Below, piece after piece: positions 18,174 through 27,492 of a stretch of 43,886 nt of DNA. A program made the position numbers and the translations under genes. The stretch is from Burkholderiales bacterium (GTDB lineage: Bacteria; Pseudomonadota; Gammaproteobacteria; Burkholderiales; Burkholderiaceae_F): positions 175,129 through 219,014 of the forward strand of contig CP070661.1 in NCBI GenBank assembly GCA_020355165.1, given 5' to 3'. Each line of letters begins with the position of its first letter. Position 1 is the stretch's first letter. The notes beneath the pieces were generated by a model. It did no database searches. It was not told where the DNA came from and saw only the letters and a list, made by a program, of their open reading frames with translations.

Positions 18174-19693
18174 CACGCCTCCGCCTTGATGCTGATGACC
18201 TTGCGCTTGCCGCCGAACAGGCTCTTCACGCCGGCCTTCTGGTCGGCCGGATTGCCGAGGGTGAAGCCGCAGGAGCCGCGCAGGTCGAAGGCGTCCTCGG
18301 CGTACTCGCGGTGCGTGGTCGGGATGACGAAGCGGTCCTCGTAGTTGGCGATCGCCATGATCCGGTACATCTCCTCGACCTCGGGCGCCGTGATGCCGGC
18401 CTGCTGCAGGATCTCCGGCCGGTCGACGCCGTCGACGTGGCGGCCGCGCATGAAGGCGCGCATCGCCAGCATCCGCTCCAGCGCGCGCGCCACCGGCACC
18501 TCGTCGCCGGCGGTGAGCAGGTTGGCCAGGTACTTCAGCGGAATGCGCAGGCTGGAGACGTCGGGGATCTCGCCCTTCATCTCGATCGCGCCGGCCTCCA
18601 CCCGCGCCTGCACCGGCGACAGCGGCGGGATGTACCAGACCATCGGCAGCGTGCGGTACTCGGGATGCAGCGGCAGCGCCACCCGCCAGTCGACCGCCAT
18701 CTTGTACACCGGCGAGGCGCGTGCGGCGGCGAGCCAGGCATCGGGCACGCCGTCGGCGCGCGCCTGCTCGATCACCGCCGGGTCGTTCGGGTCGAGGAAG
18801 ATCGCCAGTTGCGCGTCGTACAGGTTGCGCGCGTGCTCGGCCGAGGCGGCCTCCTCGATGCGGTCGGCGTCGTACAGCAGCACGCCGAGGTAGCGGATGC
18901 GGCCGACGCAGGTCTCCGAGCACACCGTCGGCTGGCCGGCCTCGATGCGCGGATAGCAGAAGATGCACTTCTCGGCCTTGCCGGTGGACCAGTTGTAGTA
19001 GATCTTCTTGTACGGACAGCCGGAGACGCACATCCGCCAGCCGCGGCACTTGTCCTGGTCGATCAGCACGATGCCGTCTTCCTCGCGCTTGTAGATCGAG
19101 CCGGACGGGCAGGAGGCCACGCAGGTCGGGTTCAGGCAGTGCTCGCACAGCCGCGGCAGGTACATCATGAAGGTGCGCTCGAACTCGCCGTAGATCTGCT
19201 TGTCCATCTCGGCGAAGTTGGCGTCCTTCGAGCGCTTGGCGAACTCGCCGCCGAGGATCTCCTCCCAGTTCGGCCCCCACTCGATCTTCTCCATCCGCTC
19301 GCCGGTGATCAGCGAGCGCGGCCGCGCGGTCGGCGCCGCCGTCATCTCCGGCGCGCTGTGCAGGTGGTCGTAGTCGAAGTCGAACGGCTCGTAGTACTCG
19401 TCGATCTCCGGCAGGTTGGGGTTGGCGAAGATGTTCATCAGGATGCGCGCCTTGCCGCCCTGGCGCGGCTGCAGCGCGCCGCCGCGGCTGCGCACCCAGC
19501 CGCCTTTCCACCGGTCCTGGTTCTCCCACTCCTTCGGGTAGCCGATGCCGGGCTTGGTCTCGACGTTGTTGAACCACGCGTACTCGACGCCGGTCCGGTT
19601 GGTCCACACGTTCTTGCAGGTGACCGAGCAGGTATGGCAGCCGATGCACTTGTCGAGATTGAGCACCATGCCGATCTGCGCACGAACTTTCAT
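18173..19693 (-). CDS. narH: respiratory nitrate reductase beta subunit NarH
   Basis: NarH carries electrons from NarI to NarG through one 3Fe-4S and three 4Fe-4S clusters. The 506-residue protein begins MKVRAQIGMVLNLDKCIGCH and has four ferredoxin-type cysteine groups: CIGCHTCSVTC, CEHCLNPTCVASCP, CRGWRMCVSGCP and CIFCYP…CSETC. In the third group a Trp replaces one cysteine, the mark of the 3Fe-4S cluster. The ATG at 19693 has GGAG upstream, 11 bp after the narG stop. The longer open frame into narG is not used. Confidence 0.97.
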   Translation of the reverse strand: MKVRAQIGMVLNLDKCIGCHTCSVTCKNVWTNRTGVEYAWFNNVETKPGIGYPKEWENQDRWKGGWVRSRGGALQPRQGGKARILMNIFANPNLPEIDEYYEPFDFDYDHLHSAPEMTAAPTARPRSLITGERMEKIEWGPNWEEILGGEFAKRSKDANFAEMDKQIYGEFERTFMMYLPRLCEHCLNPTCVASCPSGSIYKREEDGIVLIDQDKCRGWRMCVSGCPYKKIYYNWSTGKAEKCIFCYPRIEAGQPTVCSETCVGRIRYLGVLLYDADRIEEAASAEHARNLYDAQLAIFLDPNDPAVIEQARADGVPDAWLAAARASPVYKMAVDWRVALPLHPEYRTLPMVWYIPPLSPVQARVEAGAIEMKGEIPDVSSLRIPLKYLANLLTAGDEVPVARALERMLAMRAFMRGRHVDGVDRPEILQQAGITAPEVEEMYRIMAIANYEDRFVIPTTHREYAEDAFDLRGSCGFTLGNPADQKAGVKSLFGGKRKVISIKAEA

Positions 19694-19704
19694 CGCGTTT
19701 CTCC

Positions 19705-22700
19705 TCAGGCGTTCGCGGCCGCTGCGGCCTGCTGCAGGGCATCCGGGGCGGGCGAGTCGAGCCAGTCGACCTTGGCCATCTTGCGAACGACCACGAACTC
19801 GTCGCGGTTGGTGCCGATCGTGCCGTAGTAGTTGAAGCCGTAGCTCTGCTGCGCATAGCCGCCGATCATGTGGGTCGGCTTGAGCACCGCGCGGGTGACC
19901 GAGTTGTGGATGCCGCCGCGCTGGCCGGTGATCTCCGAGCCCGGCGTGTTCACGATCTTCTCCTGCGCGTGGTACATCATGCACATGCCGGGGTTGACCC
20001 GCTGGCTGACGACGGCGCGCGCGGCGATGGCGCCGTTGCTGTTGTACAGCTCGATCCAGTCGTTATCGACGATCCCGGCCGCCTTGGCGTCGGTCTCCGA
20101 CAGCCAGACCACCGGCCCGCCGCGGTTCAGCGTCAGCATGATCTGGTTGTCGGTGTAGGTGGAGTGGATGCCCCACTTCTGGTGTGGCGTGATGAAGTTC
20201 AGCACCACCTCGCCGTTGCCGTTCGGCTTGCGTCCCCTGACCGGCGCGACCGCCTTCATGTCGACCGGCGGCCGGTAGACACAGAAGCCCTCGCCGAAGG
20301 CGCGCATCCAGAGGTGGTCCTGGTAGAACTGCTGCCGCCCGGTCAGCGTGCGCCACGGGATCAGCTCGTGCACGTTGGTGTAGCCGGCGTTGTAGGAGAC
20401 CTTCTCGCTCTCCAGGCCGGACCAGGTCGGCGAGCTGATGATCTTGCGCGGCTGCGCCTGGATGTCGCGGAAGCGGATCTTCTCGTCCTCGCGGTGCAGC
20501 GCCAGGTGCTTGTGGTCGACGCCGGTGATCTTCGACAGCGCGTCCCAGGCCTTGACCGCGACGTGGCCGTTGGTCTCCGGCGCCAGCATCAGGATCACCT
20601 CGGTGGCGTCGATGTCCGACTCGATCCTGGCCATGCCCTGGGTCGGGCCGGGCTCGCCGACCGTGCCGTTCAGCGCCTTCAGCGCCTCGACCTCGTCGGC
20701 GGTGTTCCAGGCGATGCCCTTGCCGCCGTTGCCGATCTTGGTCATCAGCGGGCCGAGCGCGGTGAAGCGCCGGTAGGTATTGGGGTAGTCGCGCTCGACG
20801 ACGGCCATCTGCGGGCCGGTCTTGCCGGGAACCAGGTCGACCTCGCCCTTCATCCAGTCGCGCACCTCGAGCGGCTGCGCCAGCTCGGTCGGCGTGTCGT
20901 GCAGCGTCGGCACCAGCACCAGGTCCTTCTCGACGCGCAGGTGCCCGGCGCAGACCTCGGAGAACTTCCTGGCGATGCCCTTGAAGATCTCCCAGTCCGA
21001 CCGCGCCTGCCACGCCGGATCGACGGCGGTCGACAGCGGGTGGATGAACGGGTGCATGTCGGAGGTGTTCAGGTCGTTCTTCTCGTACCAGGTGGCCGTC
21101 GGCAGCACGATGTCCGAGTACAGGCAGGTCGTGCTCATGCGGAAGTCGATGGTCACCAGCAGGTCGAGCTTGCCCTGCGGTCCCTGCTCGTGCCACTTGA
21201 CGTCGACCGGTTTGGCGGCGCCTTCCTCGCCGAGATCCTTGCCCATCACGCCGTGGCTGGTGCCGAGCAGGTGCTTGAGGAAGTACTCGTGGCCCTTGCC
21301 CGAGGAGCCGAGCAGGTTGGAGCGCCAGACGAACAGGTTGCGCGGCCAGTTGGCCGGGTTGTCGGGGTCCAGGCACGACAGCTTCAGCGAGCCGTCCTTC
21401 AGCGCCTTGACGGCAAAGTCCTTCGGCTCCATGCCGGCGGCGGCGGCGTCGCGGCAGACCTGCAGCGGGTTGGTCTGCAGCTGCGGCGCCGACGGCAGCC
21501 AGCCCATGCGCTCGGAGCGGGCGTTGAAGTCGATCATGCTGCCGGCGAACTGCTTGCGGTCGGCCAGCGGCGACAGGATCTCGTCGACCGTCAGCTTCTC
21601 GTAGCGCCACTGGTCGGTGTGCGCGTACCAGAACGAGGTCGAGTTCTGCTGCCGCGGCGGCCGCACCCAGTCGGTGGCGAATGCCAGCGGCACCCAGCCG
21701 GTCTGCGGGCGCAGCTTCTCCTGGCCGACGTAGTGCGCCCAGCCGCCCCCGGACTGGCCGACGCAGCCGCACATCATCAGCATGTTGATGACGCCCCGGT
21801 AGTTCATGTCGGCGTGGTACCAGTGGTTCATCGCCGCGCCGATGATCACCATCGACTTGCCGCGCGTCTTGTGCGCGTTCTCGGCGAACTCGCGCGCCAG
21901 GCGGATCACCGCGGCACGCGACACGCCGGTGATCGGCTCCTGCCAGGCCGGCGTGTACGGCGCGTTGTCGTCGTACGAGGTGCCGAGGTGGTCGCCGCCG
22001 AGGCCGCGGTCGACGCCGTAGTTGGCCGCCAGCAGATCGAATACGGTGGCGACCCGGACCTCCTCGCCGCCGATCTTCAGGGTGCGGGTCGGCACGTTGC
22101 GCACCAGCACGTCCTTGATCGGGCTGGCGGTGAAGTGCTCGTTCTGCACGCCGCCGAAGTAGGGGAACGCCACCGGCGAGGTCGCCGAGCCCTCGGTGCC
22201 GAGCAGGGTCAGCGCCAGCTTCGTTGCCGCGCCGGCACGTGCCTCGCGCGTCTCGAGGTTCCACTTGCCGACGTTGCCGCCGGCCTCGCCCCAGCGAAAG
22301 CCGATCGAGCCGTTGGGCAGCACGATCTGGCCGCTCGCCTCGTCGACCGCGAGCGTCTTCCACTCCGGATTGTTGGCCTGGCCGAGCCGGTCGTCGAAGT
22401 CGGAGGCGCGCAGGTAGCGGTCGGCAACGAAGCGCTCGCCGTCGCCCCTGAGCATCACCAGCATCGGCATGTCGGTGAACTGGCGGACGTACTCGGTGAA
22501 GTACTCCGACTTGCGGCTGCCGAGGTGGAACTCCTTCAGGATCACGTGGCCGAGCGCCATGCCCAGCGCGGCGTCGGTGCCCTGCTTGGGATGCAGCCAG
22601 ACGTCGGCGAGCTTGGCGACCTCCGAGTAGTCGGGCGTGATCGCCACCGTCTTCGCGCCCTTGTAGCGGACCTCGGTGAAGAAGTGCGCGTCCGGGGTGC

Positions 22701-23478
22701 GCGTCTGCGGCACGTTGCTGCCCCAGGCGATGATGTAGGTCGAGTTGTACCAGTCGGCCGACTCGGGCACGTCGGTCTGCTCGCCCCAGATCTGCGGGCT
22801 GGCCGGCGGCAGGTCGCAGTACCAGTCGTAGAAGCTCATGCACACGCCGCCGATCAGCGACAGATAGCGGCTGCCGGCGGCGTAGCTCACCATCGACATC
22901 GCCGGGATCGGCGAGAAGCCGATCACGCGGTCGGGGCCGTGGGTCTTGACCGTGTAGGCATTGGCGGCGGCGATGATCTCGTTGACCTCGTCCCAGCTGG
23001 CGCGGATGAAGCCGCCCAGCCCGCGCTTGCCCTGGTACTCGCTGCGCTTGGCCGGGTCGCCCTGGATCGACGCCCAGGCGGCGACCGGGTCCATCGACCG
23101 GCGCGCCTCGCGCCACAGCCTGATCAGCCGGCCGCGCACCAGCGGGTACTTCAGCCGGTTGGCCGAATACAGGTACCAGGAGTAGCTGGCGCCGCGCGAG
23201 CAGCCGCGCGGCTCGTGGTTCGGCATGTCCGGCCGGGTGCGCGGGTAGTCGGTCTGCTGCGTCTCCCAGGTGACGATGCCGCCCTTGACGTAGATCTTCC
23301 AGCTGCACGATCCGGTGCAGTTGGTGCCGTGCGTGCTGCGCACGATCTTGTCGTGCTGCCAGCGCTTGCGGTAGCCGTCCTCCCATTGCCGGTCCTCCTG
23401 CGTGACCACGCCGTGACCGTTGGCGAAGGGCGTCTTGTCCTGGCTGAAGAACAGCAGCCGGTCGAGGAAGTTGCTCAT
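19705..23478 (-). CDS. narG: respiratory nitrate reductase alpha subunit NarG
   Basis: NarG is the cytoplasmic-facing catalytic subunit that reduces nitrate to nitrite at a Mo-bis-MGD centre. The 1257-residue length is full. Near the N-terminus the HGTNCTGSCSWKIYVKGG motif and the later PRGCSRGASYSW give the His plus three Cys of the FS0 cluster. The segment TDVPESADWYNSTYIIAWGS contains the Asp that coordinates molybdenum. There is no twin-arginine Tat signal, as expected for the cytoplasmic Nar type rather than periplasmic Nap. A GGAG lies just before the ATG. A tandem heptad repeat sits 13 bp upstream of the start. Confidence 0.98.
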   Translation of the reverse strand: MSNFLDRLLFFSQDKTPFANGHGVVTQEDRQWEDGYRKRWQHDKIVRSTHGTNCTGSCSWKIYVKGGIVTWETQQTDYPRTRPDMPNHEPRGCSRGASYSWYLYSANRLKYPLVRGRLIRLWREARRSMDPVAAWASIQGDPAKRSEYQGKRGLGGFIRASWDEVNEIIAAANAYTVKTHGPDRVIGFSPIPAMSMVSYAAGSRYLSLIGGVCMSFYDWYCDLPPASPQIWGEQTDVPESADWYNSTYIIAWGSNVPQTRTPDAHFFTEVRYKGAKTVAITPDYSEVAKLADVWLHPKQGTDAALGMALGHVILKEFHLGSRKSEYFTEYVRQFTDMPMLVMLRGDGERFVADRYLRASDFDDRLGQANNPEWKTLAVDEASGQIVLPNGSIGFRWGEAGGNVGKWNLETREARAGAATKLALTLLGTEGSATSPVAFPYFGGVQNEHFTASPIKDVLVRNVPTRTLKIGGEEVRVATVFDLLAANYGVDRGLGGDHLGTSYDDNAPYTPAWQEPITGVSRAAVIRLAREFAENAHKTRGKSMVIIGAAMNHWYHADMNYRGVINMLMMCGCVGQSGGGWAHYVGQEKLRPQTGWVPLAFATDWVRPPRQQNSTSFWYAHTDQWRYEKLTVDEILSPLADRKQFAGSMIDFNARSERMGWLPSAPQLQTNPLQVCRDAAAAGMEPKDFAVKALKDGSLKLSCLDPDNPANWPRNLFVWRSNLLGSSGKGHEYFLKHLLGTSHGVMGKDLGEEGAAKPVDVKWHEQGPQGKLDLLVTIDFRMSTTCLYSDIVLPTATWYEKNDLNTSDMHPFIHPLSTAVDPAWQARSDWEIFKGIARKFSEVCAGHLRVEKDLVLVPTLHDTPTELAQPLEVRDWMKGEVDLVPGKTGPQMAVVERDYPNTYRRFTALGPLMTKIGNGGKGIAWNTADEVEALKALNGTVGEPGPTQGMARIESDIDATEVILMLAPETNGHVAVKAWDALSKITGVDHKHLALHREDEKIRFRDIQAQPRKIISSPTWSGLESEKVSYNAGYTNVHELIPWRTLTGRQQFYQDHLWMRAFGEGFCVYRPPVDMKAVAPVRGRKPNGNGEVVLNFITPHQKWGIHSTYTDNQIMLTLNRGGPVVWLSETDAKAAGIVDNDWIELYNSNGAIAARAVVSQRVNPGMCMMYHAQEKIVNTPGSEITGQRGGIHNSVTRAVLKPTHMIGGYAQQSYGFNYYGTIGTNRDEFVVVRKMAKVDWLDSPAPDALQQAAAAANA

Positions 23479-23490
23479 CTAGTGCTCCGT

Positions 23491-23518
23491 GGTCAGTGAT
23501 CGGTGATCTGCGATCGGT
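23491..23518. repeat. four tandem GATC-type heptads before narG
   Basis: On the plus strand four 7-bp units follow without gap: GGTCAGT, GATCGGT, GATCTGC, GATCGGT. Three contain GATC at exact 7-bp spacing. The array lies in the 107-bp gap between narK and narG, right upstream of the narG ribosome-binding site. Confidence 0.5.
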
Positions 23519-23585
23519 CCTGCAGGGGTCGTTGCGCTACGTGCTCGTCATGGTGCGGGGCCGCTGCCGCTGCGCACCGATCCGG

Positions 23586-25235
23586 TCACGGGTTCTTCAC
23601 ATAGGCGTTCTTGCGCAGATAGAACCACCAGTTGATCAGCAGGCAGGCGGCGTAGAAGGCGGCAAAGCCGTACATCGCGTACTGCGGCGAGCCGGCGCGC
23701 ACCTGCTGGCCGATCACCAGCGGCGCGACGAAAGCGCCGTAGGCGGCTACTGCCGAGGTCCAGCCGAGCACCGGCCCGGCCTGCTCGCGGTTGTAGATGA
23801 TCCCGATCGTGCGGAAGGTCGAGCCATTGCCGATGCCGCTGGCAGCGAAGATGACGATGAACAGTGCGATGAACAGCAGGAAATGCTCCTCCGGCGTCTT
23901 CGAGCCGTAGGCGAGCATCATCACGTAGCCGACCGCGGCCGAGGCGACGACCATCACGATCGAGATCACCTGCGTGACGATCGAGCCGCCGACCTTGTCC
24001 GAGATCCAGCCGCCCACCGGCCGGATCAGCGCGCCGACGAACGGGCCAATCCAGGCGTAGGTCAGCGCGCTCGGCGCGTTCGGATTGGCGGAGTGCTGCC
24101 AGGCACCGGCCGCATCCTGCGTGTGCGAGAAGCCGAAGATCACCGTGATCGCCAGCGGCAGCGCCATCGAGAAGCCGATGAACGAGCCGAAGGTGACGAT
24201 GTACAGCGCGGTCATCGCCCAGGTGTGCTTGTCGCTGAAGATCGCGAACTGCCGCTGCAGGTTGGCCTTCATGTCGCCGAAGGCGACCAGCTTCATCGCC
24301 AACAGCGTGCCGATGATGATCAGCGGCAGCGCGATCCACATGTTCAGCACGCCAATTCCGGTGGGCGCCGGCAGGAACAGGTACAGGCCGATCGCGGAGG
24401 TGATCAGCGCCACCCCGTACAGCAGCAGGATCCTGCCGAATGCGCGCGCCGTCGAGCCGACGTGCGGCGAGATCGGCAGCAGGTTGTTCATGCCGAACCA
24501 GCCGGCGAAGGCCAGCGGCACCAGCAGCAGCAGCCAGACGAAGCCGGCGTTCTGGATGTAGGTCGGCGTGCCGGCGTCGATCTTGCCGATCAGCGTGCCG
24601 GAAGGCTTCACCAGCGTCATCGGGTCGCCGCCGAGGGCGCCGAACACCGCCGTGGTCATCACCAGCGGGATGACCACCTGCATCGTCGTTACGCCGAAGT
24701 TGCCCAGCCCGGCGTTGATGCCGAGCGCCAGCCCCTGCTTCGATTTCGGGAAGAACGTGTTGATGTTCGACATCGAGCAGGCGAAGTTGCCGCCGCCGAT
24801 GCCGGAGAGCAGCGCCATCAGCTGGAATACCCAAAGCGGCGTGGTCTTGTCCTGCAGCGCGATGCCGGTACCGACGGCCGGAATCATCAGCAGCGCGGTG
24901 GTCAGGAAGATCGTGTTGCGCCCGCCGGCGATGCGGATGAAGAACGACGCCGGGATGCGCAGCGTCGCGCCGGCCAGGCCGGCGATCGAGGTCAGCGTGA
25001 ACAGCTGCGCCTGGGTGAATGCAAACCCCAGGTTCAGCATCTGCACGGTGATGATTCCCCACATCAGCCAGACCGCGAATCCGTTCAGCAGGCTCGGCAC
25101 GCTGATCCAGAGGTTGCGGTTGGCAATGCGCCTGCCGGTGGATTCCCAGAAGGCCGCGTCCTCCGGGCGCCAGTCGACGATGTCGACGGAACTCGTCGGG
25201 CGCAGTTCGGCGCCGGCTGGTTGCTTGGCTGTCAT
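23586..25235 (-). CDS. narK: NarK-family nitrate/nitrite transporter
   Basis: A 549-residue MFS nitrate/nitrite porter with about 12 membrane spans. It resembles the second half of the fused transporter at 12672-15365: both start with a WRPE/WRPD…AFW block before the first span, and both have GGGNFACSMSNIN-like and NAGLGNFGVTTMQ-like glycine-rich helices. It therefore looks like a NarK2-type antiporter, an inference from similarity within the window. The ATG at 25235 has GGGAG upstream; the frame open to 25463 is discarded. It is the promoter-proximal gene, 107 bp before narG. An FNR/DNR box lies about 190 bp upstream. Confidence 0.94.
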   Translation of the reverse strand: MTAKQPAGAELRPTSSVDIVDWRPEDAAFWESTGRRIANRNLWISVPSLLNGFAVWLMWGIITVQMLNLGFAFTQAQLFTLTSIAGLAGATLRIPASFFIRIAGGRNTIFLTTALLMIPAVGTGIALQDKTTPLWVFQLMALLSGIGGGNFACSMSNINTFFPKSKQGLALGINAGLGNFGVTTMQVVIPLVMTTAVFGALGGDPMTLVKPSGTLIGKIDAGTPTYIQNAGFVWLLLLVPLAFAGWFGMNNLLPISPHVGSTARAFGRILLLYGVALITSAIGLYLFLPAPTGIGVLNMWIALPLIIIGTLLAMKLVAFGDMKANLQRQFAIFSDKHTWAMTALYIVTFGSFIGFSMALPLAITVIFGFSHTQDAAGAWQHSANPNAPSALTYAWIGPFVGALIRPVGGWISDKVGGSIVTQVISIVMVVASAAVGYVMMLAYGSKTPEEHFLLFIALFIVIFAASGIGNGSTFRTIGIIYNREQAGPVLGWTSAVAAYGAFVAPLVIGQQVRAGSPQYAMYGFAAFYAACLLINWWFYLRKNAYVKNP

Positions 25236-25589
25236 GGGCTCTCCCTCTGCTGAAGTCGGTTTTCCGATTCCGTTGCCGGCGGCGTCGCCACCCGGCTGGC
25301 CAGTGTCGGCTCGGTGCCGGGATGGGCGCAGTCGGCGCGCGCGGCGGGCATCGATTCGTTCGCGGTGATCTACGGTCAGGCTTGCCCGGCACGGTAGGAG
25401 CCGGCTGCCGGCCATTCGCTGATGCAGATCAAGCGCGACCAGCCACTCCGACGAGGGAGGCACGACGGCCTATTGCTTTGGAGGTAGGCTGCACGCGCCG
25501 AAGGGGGAGGTTGGTTACATTGCCCGCCGTGGCAACGTCGTCACTGCGGCAGACTCCTCGGTCGGCGGCAGGCGCAGGCGGGTGGCGAA
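25236..25589. promoter_or_regulatory. 354-bp divergent narK / narX control region
   Basis: No gene is seen here. The region separates the leftward narK-narGHJI run from rightward narXL. It contains the near-consensus FNR/DNR box at 25419-25432. In the narK direction a TACCGT hexamer (ACGGTA on plus, 25391-25396) lies at about the -10 spacing expected if the box is centred at -41.5. NarL heptamers could not be identified with confidence. Confidence 0.55.
25419..25432. promoter_or_regulatory. FNR/DNR box in the narK–narX intergenic region
   Basis: CTGATGCAGATCAA matches the FNR/ANR/DNR consensus TTGAT-N4-ATCAA at nine of ten defined positions. It is intergenic, and its spacing to a TACCGT -10-like hexamer favours action on narK. 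Activation of nar genes by such proteins under anoxia is well established in other denitrifiers. Confidence 0.7.
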
Positions 25590-27491
25590 TTGAACGTTCT
25601 GAAGCGGATCTGGACCCAGTCGATTCTGGCGCGGGTCGGTATCGCCCTCGGCGTGGTGACCCTGGTCGCGCTGGCGGTGATCGTCATCGCGACGGTGTTC
25701 ACCGAGCGATCGACGGGAAAGGCGAGCGCGATCAACGTCGCCGGCTCGCTGCGCATGCAGTCGTACTCGCTGGCGACGCGCATCGCCAGCCTGCAGACCG
25801 TCCCGGGCGACGGCGTCGACGTCGCGCTCGGTGCGATCGACGGCTTCACCAGGCGGCTGCAGAGCCCGCTGCTGGTCGGCGCGCTGCCCGACGACGCCGA
25901 CTCGGAATTGCGGCGGGCATACGACCAGATCGCCAGCGAGTGGCAGCGGCAGGTCGAGCCGCTCGCCAGGGCAGCGATCGGCGACGCGGCGCGGCGGGCC
26001 GAGTTTCTCGGCGGCATCGACCAGTTCGTCGCGCGGGTCGACGACTTCGTCGTGCTGCTCGAGCGCGACCTCGAGGCGCGGATCCGCTCGCTGCGCCTGT
26101 GGCTCGGCGCTGCCTTCTTCATGATCTTCGCCCTGGTGGTGACGGCGATCCTGGTGCTGCACGTCGAGGTGTTCCAGCCGCTGAGCGAGCTGCTGCGCTC
26201 GGCACGCGCCGTGCGCACCGGCTCGTTCAAGGCGCGGGTGAACGCCACCGGGCCCGACGAGATGGGCCAGCTCGGCCAGGCCTTCAATTCGATGGTCGAG
26301 CAGCTGGCCCGCCTGTACGGCTCGCTGGAAAAGCAGGTCGCCGAGAAGACGGCCGACCTGGAGCGCAAGAACCGCTCTTTGTCGCTGCTGTACGAGACCA
26401 CGCAGCTGCTGTCGGAGCGGGCGCTCGACTCGGCCACCCTGCGGACGGTGCTGACCAACCTCGGCCACGAACTGGGCAGCGAGGGGGCGGTGATCTGCGC
26501 CCGCCATGCCGGCAGCGCGCACGGACTGCCGCTGGCCGGCGACGAGGCACTGCGCGCCGAGCTGTGCGACCACGACCGCTGCGCGCACTGCCCCAGCGAT
26601 GGCCGCTTCGTCTCGCGTACGGAGATGACCGACCGCGGCGAGCAGCGGATCGTCAACGTGCCGCTGCTCGACGGCGGCATCGCTTACGGCATGATGCCGC
26701 TGCGGCTGCCGCCGGGGCGGGCGCTGGAGGCGTGGCAGCTCGAACTGGCACAGACGATCGGTCGTCACATCGGCGCGGCGCTGGCGGCCGCCGAGCGGCG
26801 CGAGGAGCACCAGCGACTGTCGCTGCTGGAGGAACGCTCGGCGATCGCCCGCGAGCTGCACGACTCGCTGGCGCAGTCGCTGAGCTACACCAAGATCCAG
26901 CTGACGCGCCTGTCGGCGCTGCTGGACGGCAGCGGCGACGCACAGGCCGCACAGGCGGTGCTCGACGAGCTGCGCGAAGGCGTCTCCAGCGCCTACCGGC
27001 AGCTGCGCGAGCTGCTGACCACGTTCCGCATGAAGGTTGGCGGGGCCAGCTTCGATGCGGCATTGCGGGAGGTGATCGACGAGTTCGGCCGGCGCGCTGC
27101 GCTGCCGGTCGTCGTGCAGGGCGAACTGGCGGGGCTGGAACTGTCGGCCAATGCGCAGATCCACGTGCTGCAGATCGTCCGCGAGGCGCTGACCAACGTC
27201 GAGAAGCACGCCCAGGCGCGCTCGGTCGCGATCGAGCTGGCGCGCGTCGCCGACGGCAGCTTCGCCGTCGGTATCGAGGACGACGGCGTGGGCATCGCCA
27301 GCGGGATCTCGCCGGCGCAGCACTTCGGGCTCGACATCATGCGCGACCGCGCCAGCCTGCTCGGCGGATCGGTCGAGATCGGCCGGCGCCGCGGTGGTGG
27401 CACCCGGGTGTCGCTGCGCGTGCCGGCGCGGATCGAGACGATCCGCATGCCACGCGCGGCCGCCGAGGTGCCGACCAGCGAGAGTGCCTGA
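25590..27491 (+). CDS. narX: nitrate/nitrite sensor histidine kinase NarX
   Basis: A 633-residue inner-membrane sensor kinase that responds to periplasmic nitrate and nitrite and phosphorylates NarL. It has a first membrane span (about residues 12-37), then the P-box INVAGSLRMQSYSLATRI, the nitrate-binding signature of NarX/NarQ. A second span (about 172-192), a HAMP linker and a GAF-like central module with cysteines (LCDHDRCAHCPSD) follow. The HisKA_3 box is ARELHDSLAQSLSY with His424, and the ATPase has GIEDDGVGIA. The start is a TTG at 25590, the only possible one close to the first span. Its stop lies 1 bp before the narL ATG. Confidence 0.95.
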   Translation: MNVLKRIWTQSILARVGIALGVVTLVALAVIVIATVFTERSTGKASAINVAGSLRMQSYSLATRIASLQTVPGDGVDVALGAIDGFTRRLQSPLLVGALPDDADSELRRAYDQIASEWQRQVEPLARAAIGDAARRAEFLGGIDQFVARVDDFVVLLERDLEARIRSLRLWLGAAFFMIFALVVTAILVLHVEVFQPLSELLRSARAVRTGSFKARVNATGPDEMGQLGQAFNSMVEQLARLYGSLEKQVAEKTADLERKNRSLSLLYETTQLLSERALDSATLRTVLTNLGHELGSEGAVICARHAGSAHGLPLAGDEALRAELCDHDRCAHCPSDGRFVSRTEMTDRGEQRIVNVPLLDGGIAYGMMPLRLPPGRALEAWQLELAQTIGRHIGAALAAAERREEHQRLSLLEERSAIARELHDSLAQSLSYTKIQLTRLSALLDGSGDAQAAQAVLDELREGVSSAYRQLRELLTTFRMKVGGASFDAALREVIDEFGRRAALPVVVQGELAGLELSANAQIHVLQIVREALTNVEKHAQARSVAIELARVADGSFAVGIEDDGVGIASGISPAQHFGLDIMRDRASLLGGSVEIGRRRGGGTRVSLRVPARIETIRMPRAAAEVPTSESA

Positions 27492-27492
27492 C

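Noticed and set aside
19870..23499. A 1209-residue plus-strand open frame antisense to narG
   Set aside because: It mirrors narG almost exactly, is rich in Arg, Val, Asp and Gln with no domain, and arises because very high GC at third codon positions removes stops from the opposite strand.
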